Source: Coriobacteriia bacterium (GTDB lineage: Bacteria > Actinomycetota > Coriobacteriia > Coriobacteriales > Eggerthellaceae). Taken from it: DNA of 32,242 bases. Shown in pieces: positions 26,099-32,242 of the stretch. Position 1 is the stretch's first letter. Each line of letters starts with the position of its first letter. The stretch spans positions 1-32,242 of the forward strand of contig JAUNIP010000019.1 of NCBI GenBank assembly GCA_030523425.1. Reading direction: 5' to 3'. Below the pieces are notes generated by a model. The model made no database searches. It was not told the origin of the DNA and saw nothing but the letters and a program-made list of their open reading frames with translations. The translations under genes and the position numbers were made by a program.

Positions 26099-26728
26099 GT
26101 GGAAATCAGCATCGTTACGTTGTTTTTCTGCCTGTTAGGCCCCCTTCTGATGATGTGCGTCGCCTTCAGGGGCCAAGGGCGCATCAACATGATATTTTTG
26201 CTGGTGGGGATGATAATTTGCATCATTTGCGGGCAGCTGAACCAGCTGAGCATAAAATATGTGGACGCATCCGCATTCCTGAACAGCGTCACCTTAGGGC
26301 CCGTGGTGGAAGAGCTGCTGAAAGCCTTGGCAGTGCTGTATGCGGTGTTCGTGCTGAAACTTCAACGCCAAGGCGCACTTGAATGCGCCGTTGCGGTGGG
26401 TGTGGGTTTCGCCCTTCTGGAAAGCACGTACTTTATGGTCAACTACCCTGCCGAGGTCACCTTCGCCCGCGTGCTCATCCGCGGGTTCTGCACCGGACTT
26501 ATGCATGGTGTGTGCACATTAAGCGTGGCCTACACGCTGGTGCTAGCGCGGGTGCGGGGCAACCGCTACGTGGCCAGCGTGGTGGGGGCGCTGGTGGCGG
26601 CCATACTCTTCCACGCCGCCTTCAATTGGCTGGTGCAATCCGATTTCTTCGTGGTGGCTTACGTGCTGCCCCTGCTGACGCTTATCCCCTTCCTGATAGT
26701 GATGAACGGCAAACCGAAGAAAGCCTGA
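26099..26728 (+). CDS. PrsW-family intramembrane protease
   Basis: This 209-residue integral membrane protein matches the PrsW glutamic-type membrane protease family, whose founding member cuts an anti-sigma factor. The motifs are in order: PVVEELLKAL (Glu71, Glu72, Lys75), ALLEST (Glu108), GLMHG (His136) and LFHAAFNWL (His172). Each lies in or next to a hydrophobic helix; about six or seven such helices are visible. The GTG at 26099 has AAGGGGG upstream. It begins 26 bp after the PI-PLC-like gene, with no terminator between, and ends at a strong terminator, so the two are likely one operon. The giant protein's own membrane anchor is a possible substrate; this is inference. Confidence 0.85.
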   Translation: MEISIVTLFFCLLGPLLMMCVAFRGQGRINMIFLLVGMIICIICGQLNQLSIKYVDASAFLNSVTLGPVVEELLKALAVLYAVFVLKLQRQGALECAVAVGVGFALLESTYFMVNYPAEVTFARVLIRGFCTGLMHGVCTLSVAYTLVLARVRGNRYVASVVGALVAAILFHAAFNWLVQSDFFVVAYVLPLLTLIPFLIVMNGKPKKA

Positions 26729-26755
26729 CAAAGGGCCCGAAACGGGAGCAAACAC

Positions 26756-26783
26756 AAAGGGGAGGCCCGCAGGCCTCCCCTTT
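26756..26783. terminator. Bidirectional terminator between PrsW and fucO
   Basis: A perfect 12-bp stem (AAAGGGGAGGCC/GGCCTCCCCTTT) with a 4-base loop stands between two converging genes and can stop transcription from either side. Confidence 0.85.
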
Positions 26784-26802
26784 CGCGCGGTTTTCGCTGC
26801 TG

Positions 26803-27948
26803 TTACATAAGCTTGCGGAACATGTCCTTGAACTGATCGATGGTGGCTGGGCGGGGGTTGCCGGGGGCACACGCGTCGGCAGCGGCGGATTCCGCCAAGA
26901 AGTCCAGATCTTCTTCGGCCAGCTTTTCCAGCTTGGTGGGAATGCCCACGTCAACGGAAAGCTGCTGCACGGCATCTATGGCAGCCTTGCGGTATTCAGC
27001 AGCTTCCATGCCGTCCGTGCTTACGCCGAAGGCTTCCGCTACGGCCTTGAACTTTTCGCCGGTGAATTCCTGGTTGAACTCCATGACGATGGGCAGCATC
27101 ATGGCGCAGGCCACACCGTGGGGCGTGTCATACACCGCGCCCAAAGTGTGAGCCATGGAGTGCGCAATGCCTAGCCCCACGTTGGAATACGCCATGGCGG
27201 TAACATACTGAGCCAAGGCCATGCCTTCGCGGCCTTCGGGATTGTTGGCAACCGCGCCCCGCAGGTGCTTGGCAATCAGCTGGATGGCTTCCAGGTTCAG
27301 GCAGTCGGAAAGCTCCCACGCCGCGGCGGTGGTGTAGCCTTCGATGGCATGCGTCAGGGCGTCCATGCCGGTTGCGGCCGTTAGGCCCTTGGGCATGGTA
27401 GACATCATGTCAGGGTCGACGACGGCAACATCGGGGATGTCGTTGGGGTCTACGCACACGAACTTGCGCTTCTTTTCCACGTCGGTAATCACGTAGTTGA
27501 TGGTGCTTTCAGCGCCGGTGCCGCCGGTGGTGGGCACAGCAATGGTGAACACGGTGCGCTTCTTGGTGGGGGCTACGCCTTCCAGCGAACGCACGTCGGC
27601 ATATTCGGGGTTGTTCACGATGATGCCGATGGCCTTGCCAGTGTCCATAGAAGAACCGCCGCCTACGGTGATCATGAAGTCGGCGCCGGAAGCCTGGTAG
27701 GCCGCCACGCCATGCTGCACGTTTTCGATGGTGGGATTAGGCTTGATGTCAGAATAGATTTCGTAGTCGATGCCGTTTGCTTCCAGCAGGCTGGTGACCT
27801 TTTGCGTCACACCGAACTTCAGCAGGTCGGGGTCAGATGCCACGAAGGCCTTCTTGAACCCCTTGTTGGCCACAATGCCGGGAATCTCTTCGATGGCACC
27901 CTTCCCGTGATACGAAACGCCATTCAAAACGAACCGATTTGCTGCCAT
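26803..27948 (-). CDS. fucO: Iron-containing alcohol dehydrogenase, FucO-type lactaldehyde reductase
   Basis: This NAD-dependent group III alcohol dehydrogenase, in E. coli FucO, reduces L-lactaldehyde to 1,2-propanediol. The 381-residue length equals FucO. Shared stretches include GGGSSMDTGKAIGI, NNPEYADVRSLEG, TINYVITD, RKFVCVDPNDIPDVA and TGMDALTHAIEGY (metal ligands Asp and His). The GIAHSMAHTLGAVYDTPHGVA stretch carries the remaining two His ligands. GGAGG precedes the ATG. It is a single gene, with no fucose or rhamnose genes nearby, so its physiological substrate may be another aldehyde. TATACT at about 28002-28007 on the minus strand is a weak candidate -10. Confidence 0.9.
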   Translation of the reverse strand: MAANRFVLNGVSYHGKGAIEEIPGIVANKGFKKAFVASDPDLLKFGVTQKVTSLLEANGIDYEIYSDIKPNPTIENVQHGVAAYQASGADFMITVGGGSSMDTGKAIGIIVNNPEYADVRSLEGVAPTKKRTVFTIAVPTTGGTGAESTINYVITDVEKKRKFVCVDPNDIPDVAVVDPDMMSTMPKGLTAATGMDALTHAIEGYTTAAAWELSDCLNLEAIQLIAKHLRGAVANNPEGREGMALAQYVTAMAYSNVGLGIAHSMAHTLGAVYDTPHGVACAMMLPIVMEFNQEFTGEKFKAVAEAFGVSTDGMEAAEYRKAAIDAVQQLSVDVGIPTKLEKLAEEDLDFLAESAAADACAPGNPRPATIDQFKDMFRKLM

Positions 27949-28065
27949 AAGAAGCCTCCTTAGGCCGTAGTTATTTCCGCCCCGCTATAAGGGCGCTCGA
28001 AACCAGTATACGTCAGTTTTGCCGCGCTGAAGCGGCAGGAACGTTCACATTTACTCGGCGGCACT

Positions 28066-28190
28066 TCATTCCCATTCAGCAATTTCAGGCAGGTCCACGC
28101 CGTGTTCGGCAATGTATTGCTTGTGCTCTACCAGCTTGTCCTTCATCTGCTGGATCAGGTGGCTGCCTTTGTTACCCAGCTGCGTATACA
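28066..28190 (-). pseudogene. Fragment resembling the C-terminal end of phosphoketolase
   Basis: An open frame ending in LVEHKQYIAEHGVDLPEIAEW and a stop reads like the last ~40 residues of actinobacterial phosphoketolase (EHGxDxPEIxxW ending), preceded by QLGNKGSHLIQQMKDK. Nothing upstream on the minus strand continues the family; instead the DUF262 gene ends 57 bp away. It is probably the surviving 3' tail of an xfp gene replaced by the DUF262 pair. Family recall is by eye and the region is short. Confidence 0.45.
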
Positions 28191-28246
28191 CGAAATTCTG
28201 ACCAGGGCAGGTGCCCCCTTCCAGGCCGCGTGTTCGCAAGCTGCCG

Positions 28247-29272
28247 TTAGTCGCCGAACAGCTTGTACTTGCTGATGGCGCCCTTGGCGCGGCCCTTCAC
28301 CCATTCGGCGCGGTTCTTCAGCTGCTCGGTGCGGAAGCCCTCTTCCACATCGAACAGTTCGGCGAACTCCTGCAAATCCACCAGCAAGTGGGGCAGGTCG
28401 TTGCCGTAGTCGTCGCGCAGCAATTCCTTGAAGAAGGGGTATATTTCCGCCTCGTCGTGAATGAGCGCGCGTTCGCGGCACTTGCGGGCCACGAAGGCTT
28501 CCGCAATCTTGCTGGCTTCGTCGCGCGAACCCAGCGTGCGCTGGGCAATATCCACAACAGGCAGCCAATATGTCTCGTACAGATTCTGCCCCGGGTTTTC
28601 CTTGTCCACCGGCAGGATGCGGCTGCGCAGCAGGTCGGCCGTGGTCAGCGACATGCCCTTGGAATTCAGGCTTTCGAACACAATCTGCGGGCGATCGCGG
28701 CCCTCCAGTTCCACTTCCAGCACGAACAGCTGCGTCACGCCGCGCCAGAACGCAGCCAGGTCAAAGCCTTCGCGGTTCATGCGGTCATAGAAAAACTGGA
28801 AGTTCTCTCCTATGCGCTCCGCGTGCTCTTCGGAAGGATCCGCCCCTATGACCAGCTCGAACAACGTGAAGCGGTCCAAATAGGTAAGCACCAGCTTGCT
28901 CTGCAGTTCGCCGTCTACGTCTGCCAGCAAAAAGCGCGCAGCTATGTCGTCGGGACCCATGTCATCCACAGTAAGACCGTGTTCGGTGCAGTAGCGATGC
29001 AGCGCCGTCAGCATGACGGTGAAGGTGGTCAGGCGCTGTTGACCGTCAACCACGTTCAGCTGCTCGATTGATTTCCACCCCGCTGAGCTGCGCGTATACA
29101 GCACCACGCCCATGAAATGGTTGTGCCCTGCAGCGCCCGCCTTCATAATGTCGTCCCAGAAGTCCGCGCATTCCTTGGCTTCCCAGGAATACACGCGCTG
29201 GAACGGCGGCACCGTGAACTGCGTTTGCGGCTGCCCCAAAAAGGCCAGAAGGGTTTTCTGTTGTGTGTTCAT
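28247..29272 (-). CDS. DUF262 protein (GmrS-like, without DUF1524), second of a tandem pair
   Basis: DUF262 has a ParB/sulfiredoxin-like nucleotide-binding fold and occurs in type IV restriction enzymes such as GmrSD. The 341-residue protein has the N-terminal FTVPPFQRVYSW, then HFMGVVLY and the hallmark VVDGQQRLTTFTVML, and the helical IVFESLNSKGMSLTTADLLRSR. It ends soon after, at ...KLFGD, with no HxxP or N...H motif, so the DUF1524 HNH-type nuclease usual at the C-terminus is missing. GGGAAGGGG, overlapping the stop codon of the upstream paralogue, precedes the ATG; the intergenic gap is 15 bp, showing co-transcription and coupling. Confidence 0.88.
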   Translation of the reverse strand: MNTQQKTLLAFLGQPQTQFTVPPFQRVYSWEAKECADFWDDIMKAGAAGHNHFMGVVLYTRSSAGWKSIEQLNVVDGQQRLTTFTVMLTALHRYCTEHGLTVDDMGPDDIAARFLLADVDGELQSKLVLTYLDRFTLFELVIGADPSEEHAERIGENFQFFYDRMNREGFDLAAFWRGVTQLFVLEVELEGRDRPQIVFESLNSKGMSLTTADLLRSRILPVDKENPGQNLYETYWLPVVDIAQRTLGSRDEASKIAEAFVARKCRERALIHDEAEIYPFFKELLRDDYGNDLPHLLVDLQEFAELFDVEEGFRTEQLKNRAEWVKGRAKGAISKYKLFGD

Positions 29273-29287
29273 GCGCTGTCCCCTTCC

Positions 29288-30382
29288 CTATTTGGTGATA
29301 TCCACGGTCATGTAGTGCTGCCAATAGAAGCTGTCCTTGTCGGCGCGCACCTTGTTGCGCACCTCGTCGGGAATCAGCGTGTTCGCGCCTAAGACCGCCC
29401 AGTTGTACGACAGATAGCGGCGCGAATAGTGGAACCGGTAGCGTTCCGCCCACATCTGGGTGAAGTTCACCAGTTCCTGCAGCAGCTCTTCGGTACGGCC
29501 GTCCAGTTCGCCTTCGCAGTAATTCTTGAAGATGGAAAACATCTCGCGGTCGTTGTGGGAGCGCGCTTCCTTGCAGCGGATGGTCAGCCACGCGCGGATG
29601 GCGCTGTTCAGGCGCTTGCAGCCCGGATCATCGCCGAAGGCGGACTGCACGCGTTCCCAGTAGTTCTCATACAGGCGATCCTGCTCGCTGGGCTCTTCAG
29701 CCAGAAGCAGGTAATTGCGCACCATGTCCGCCAGCGCCAAGGCCACGCCCTTGGAATTGAAGCTTTCGAAGATTTCCTGCGGGTCGTCGTGTTCGTCTAG
29801 CAGGATGGATATGACCGCCACGCTTTGCAGGCCCTTCCAGAACAGCTCATCGTCGAAGCCTTCTTCAGCCATACGCTGCTCGAAGAAGCGGTAGTTTGCC
29901 AACACGCGCGATTCCTCTTCGGTGGCGCCTAGCGCAACGGCGGCTTCTTCTAAGCCGTCTACCAGGGCGAATAACACGCCCTGGTCCTCTTCGGAAAGCG
30001 TGAGCTTGCGCCCGCCTTCCGCGCGCAAATACGTGTCCAAAAGGTAGTCCGCGCCTGCGCCGTAAAAGGAAATATTGTGCTCCTTCACGTACTTCGCGTA
30101 GGACAGCAGCATCAGAAAACACGTGGTCAGGCGCTGCTGGCCATCGATGATTTCTAGCACCTTCCCCGTTTCACCTTCGTTGTACGCCGAAGCGGCGGCG
30201 TCAGCGCAGATGATCATGCCTGCGAAGTGGGCGATGTCGTTGCGCGCGGCGTTGAACACATCCCGCCACAGTTCCTTGCACTGGTATTCGTCCCACGAAT
30301 AGCCGCGCTGGTAGGCAGGCAGAACCAACCGCGCGTCAGGATTTCCCAGGAAATCCAGCAAAGCTTGCTGCTGTGTTTGCAT
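29288..30382 (-). CDS. DUF262 protein (GmrS-like, without DUF1524), first of a tandem pair
   Basis: This 364-residue paralogue of its downstream neighbour shares LDFLGNPDARLVLPAYQRGYSW, HFAGMIIC, EIIDGQQRLTTCFLML and EIFESFNSKGVALALADMVRN. The C-terminal ~100 residues contain a Tyr/Arg-rich stretch (RFHYSRRYLSYNW) but no DUF1524 nuclease motif. The likely ATG is at 30382, with AAGGA upstream; an earlier in-frame ATG adds 18 residues without a ribosome site. The pair therefore encodes two DUF262 modules and no nuclease domain. That could mean a two-subunit complex, a nuclease supplied from elsewhere, or loss of function. A defence role is inferred from the family only. Confidence 0.88.
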   Translation of the reverse strand: MQTQQQALLDFLGNPDARLVLPAYQRGYSWDEYQCKELWRDVFNAARNDIAHFAGMIICADAAASAYNEGETGKVLEIIDGQQRLTTCFLMLLSYAKYVKEHNISFYGAGADYLLDTYLRAEGGRKLTLSEEDQGVLFALVDGLEEAAVALGATEEESRVLANYRFFEQRMAEEGFDDELFWKGLQSVAVISILLDEHDDPQEIFESFNSKGVALALADMVRNYLLLAEEPSEQDRLYENYWERVQSAFGDDPGCKRLNSAIRAWLTIRCKEARSHNDREMFSIFKNYCEGELDGRTEELLQELVNFTQMWAERYRFHYSRRYLSYNWAVLGANTLIPDEVRNKVRADKDSFYWQHYMTVDITK

Positions 30383-30529
30383 ATGCTTCCTTCCCGCAAG
30401 GCCCGCGGCGTTGCACGCGGGCCCAATTCTTTCCACCTCTTATGATACCCCCATTCAGGGCTGAATTGCAACGCAAGGCTGAAGAGGCTTCCGTGTTTGC
30501 TGCAGGTCGCACTTCGGCAAACCGGGGAA

Positions 30530-31690
30530 TCACGGCTGCGGCAGGTTGCGGCATCCCGCGGCGTACACCGCAGCCGCCACCAGCGGCATAACGCTTATTG
30601 CCAGCCACATGCCAAAATAGCCCACCGCACCCGCCAGTACGCCGGAAGCAACGGCACCCACGCCTATGCCGCCGTCGAACCCCAGCAGGTACGTGGCGTT
30701 CGCAGAACCCCGGCGGTTAGGCGGCGCCAGCATGATGGCCATGGCGGAAAGGCTAGACTGCAGCGTGCCGAAGCCCACGCCCAGCAAAACAGCTGCCACC
30801 AGGTACATGCCCAGACTGCTGGCAAACGTTATCAGCAGCATCGACGGCACCATGATGGCTATGCCCGCAACCACTGCCGGCGTGAACCCTTTGCGGTCCA
30901 CCAGCATGCCCGAAACGGGGCGGGAAACCAACGTGGCCATCGCATACACGGTGAAGAACAGCGGAATGCCTTCTATGCCGCGATACTGCGCGTCAAGGGC
31001 CAAAAACGTGACCAGCGCGCCGTAGCACAGCGATGTGAAGAACACCGTGACGGCAGGAAACACCGAAGCGGGCTCTATGAACTCAATCTTTTTGGGCGCG
31101 GTTTCCGGGCTGATACGTTTGAAAGTGATGAAGAACGACCCCACCAGCGCCAAGGCCAAAAACACCGTGGAACACCCTGCCAGCACGGGCATGCCCAACA
31201 CGTTGAGCATCTGTATGCCCAAGCCGGGCGCAATGGCCAACGCCAAGGCGGCAGAAAGGCTGTAGTAGCCCATGCCTTCGGCGAAGCGCGGCTTGGGGAT
31301 GACGTCGCTTGCCGTGGTGGAATTCGCCGTGGTGGAGCAACCCCAGCCCACGCCTTGCAGCAAGCGCAGGGCCAGCAAGGCTCCAAAGATGGGAACAAGG
31401 GCCATAAGGATGATGGAAACGGCCATGATTATGAGGCCGGCAATCATCACCCCATGGCGCCCCTTGCGGTCCACCACCGCTCCCATAACAGGGCGGGTGA
31501 CCAGAGCGGAAACGGTGGTGAGCGCCGTAAGCCAGCCCAACAGGTGCTCAGGCGCACCAATTTCGCGCGCATACAGCGGCAGCGACGAAGGGAACAGCTG
31601 GAAGCTCATGAACGTGAGGAAGTTCACCAAGGCGATAAGCAGGAAGTCCTTGGTAAACACCTTCGTTGTTGTTTGAGTTTCGGCCGCCAT
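30530..31690 (-). CDS. Major facilitator superfamily transporter
   Basis: This 386-residue membrane transporter has about 12 hydrophobic segments. Motif A of the first half is GAVVDRKGRHGVM and its counterpart in the second half is GMLVDRKGFTP, the usual repeat of MFS proteins. The first half also has VNFLTFMSFQLFPSSLPLYAREIG, like drug/sugar-efflux members. The substrate cannot be told. ATG 31690 is preceded by a G-rich stretch (GGGCGGGGGAC), a poor ribosome site; 26 more codons are open upstream. It is on the same strand as the DUF262 pair, 147 bp upstream of it. The 219 bp above 31690 to the repeat cluster show no gene. Confidence 0.9.
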   Translation of the reverse strand: MAAETQTTTKVFTKDFLLIALVNFLTFMSFQLFPSSLPLYAREIGAPEHLLGWLTALTTVSALVTRPVMGAVVDRKGRHGVMIAGLIIMAVSIILMALVPIFGALLALRLLQGVGWGCSTTANSTTASDVIPKPRFAEGMGYYSLSAALALAIAPGLGIQMLNVLGMPVLAGCSTVFLALALVGSFFITFKRISPETAPKKIEFIEPASVFPAVTVFFTSLCYGALVTFLALDAQYRGIEGIPLFFTVYAMATLVSRPVSGMLVDRKGFTPAVVAGIAIMVPSMLLITFASSLGMYLVAAVLLGVGFGTLQSSLSAMAIMLAPPNRRGSANATYLLGFDGGIGVGAVASGVLAGAVGYFGMWLAISVMPLVAAAVYAAGCRNLPQP

Positions 31691-31909
31691 GTCCCCCGCC
31701 CGTTTCCCTACTGTTTCCGCATGCAGAACATACCCGCCAGCGCGTCGGGCGTCAAGGTGGACACACAATCTTGCGCGTAAGTGTTAGTTCGACCGGAGGC
31801 GAGAAAGTACCGTAGTGGAGAGGTCTAGTCCAGAGTGTGAACCGCTTGTATTGGGCGGGCGCATGAGACGCGAAGCAGGAAGTGCGCCGGGGCCAGGGCA
31901 GCCCTTCTT

Positions 31910-32235
31910 CGTTGTGTGAACGACGAAAGGGCCGTTTTCGTCGCTCACACAACGTTTTTCGGGCGTTTTGGGCGTTGTGTGAACGACGAAGGTCCCCCAG
32001 GGAGCGCCTGGGGCGCGGATTGGGCCTTCGCGGCCCGTTGTGTGAACGACGAAGGGGGCGAGGCTCTCAGCAGCGTTCACAAAACCCCAGGTCAGCGAAG
32101 CGAGCGTTTCGCAGCGAATCTCGAAACCAGCAACGCGCCGAAAGGCGGAAGACCTTCGTCGTTCACGCAATGCGAAAATGGGGCGTTTTTCGTTGTGTGA
32201 ACGACGAAATCGGGCGTTTCGTCGTTCACACAACG
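31910..32235. repeat. REP/BIME-like cluster of an 18-bp repeat in both orientations
   Basis: CGTTGTGTGAACGACGAA occurs at 31910, 31973, 32036 and 32191 (plus). Its reverse complement is at 31937 (one mismatch), 32155 (two mismatches) and 32218 (perfect), with a further degenerate copy at about 32073. Neighbouring inverse copies form long hairpins: 32191-32235 is a perfect 18-bp stem with a 9-base loop, and 31910-31954 matches at 17 of 18, also with a 9-base loop. Spacer sequences differ. The frames that cross this region repeat FVVHTT or CVNDEG and are artefacts of the repeats. The cluster reaches the window's right edge and may continue. Confidence 0.85.
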
Positions 32236-32242
32236 CGCGGGC

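Noticed and set aside
30497-31780. 427-codon plus-strand frame opposite the MFS gene
   Set aside because: Gln/His/Arg-rich composition typical of antisense to membrane-protein codons; the MFS gene is clear.
31784-32233. Open frames on both strands across the right-end repeats (FVVHTT and CVNDEG repeats)
   Set aside because: The repeating peptides are simply translations of the 18-bp repeat; no ribosome site or family similarity.
31910-32235. CRISPR array
   Set aside because: The repeat alternates in orientation, the spacing is irregular and there are no cas genes; hairpin pairs fit REP-like elements better.

Overview
The window looks like chromosomal DNA of a high-GC anaerobic gut actinobacterium, most probably a member of Coriobacteriia/Eggerthellaceae. 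This is inferred from protein resemblance: an NADP-type glutamate dehydrogenase, a TAXI-type TRAP transporter, an actinobacterial-style UvrA, a polyphosphate glucokinase, a FucO-type dehydrogenase and DUF4143 ATPases. No rRNA or tRNA gene was seen to confirm it. The GC content is high throughout except in a markedly AT-richer block at about 13.0-15.97 kb, which reads like DNA acquired from a Firmicute.

Layout. 1-4.7 kb: the 3' part of gdhA, convergent with a TRAP operon (solute-binding lipoprotein followed by a fused permease) that has an unusual double hairpin between its two genes. 4.76-10.13 kb: a Y-family DNA polymerase with its YolD-like partner, convergent with uvrA and a small membrane-anchored protein of unknown function. 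10.4-12.7 kb: a DUF4143 ATPase and an alpha/beta hydrolase in one operon, preceded by operator-like repeats. 12.7-18.06 kb: an accessory region. It holds a MerR-controlled oxidoreductase cluster (an SDR-aldo/keto reductase fusion, MerR, nitroreductase), the tail of a serine recombinase, a Fic protein and an internally deleted DUF4143 ATPase. Two direct copies of a 98-bp element lie at 12683 and 17307.

18.06-21.5 kb: a putative CmpB-family membrane protein, a degenerate Hpt-like protein, a TetR regulator with a large palindromic operator in the divergent promoter region, and polyphosphate glucokinase. 21.9-26.7 kb: a secreted, membrane-anchored protein of about 1393 residues that joins two duplicated glycine-rich beta-type modules to a PI-PLC-like domain. 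A PrsW-type intramembrane protease gene follows 26 bp downstream. This pair is the most unusual coding locus of the window. 26.8-31.7 kb: a FucO-type iron alcohol dehydrogenase, a fragment resembling the end of phosphoketolase, two tandem DUF262 proteins that both lack the usual DUF1524 nuclease part, and an MFS transporter. 31.9-32.24 kb: a cluster of an 18-bp sequence in alternating orientation that forms near-perfect hairpins, like a REP/BIME cluster.

All family calls come from reading sequence and motifs by eye; no database search was run. Hand-counted identities and promoter calls should be treated as approximate.
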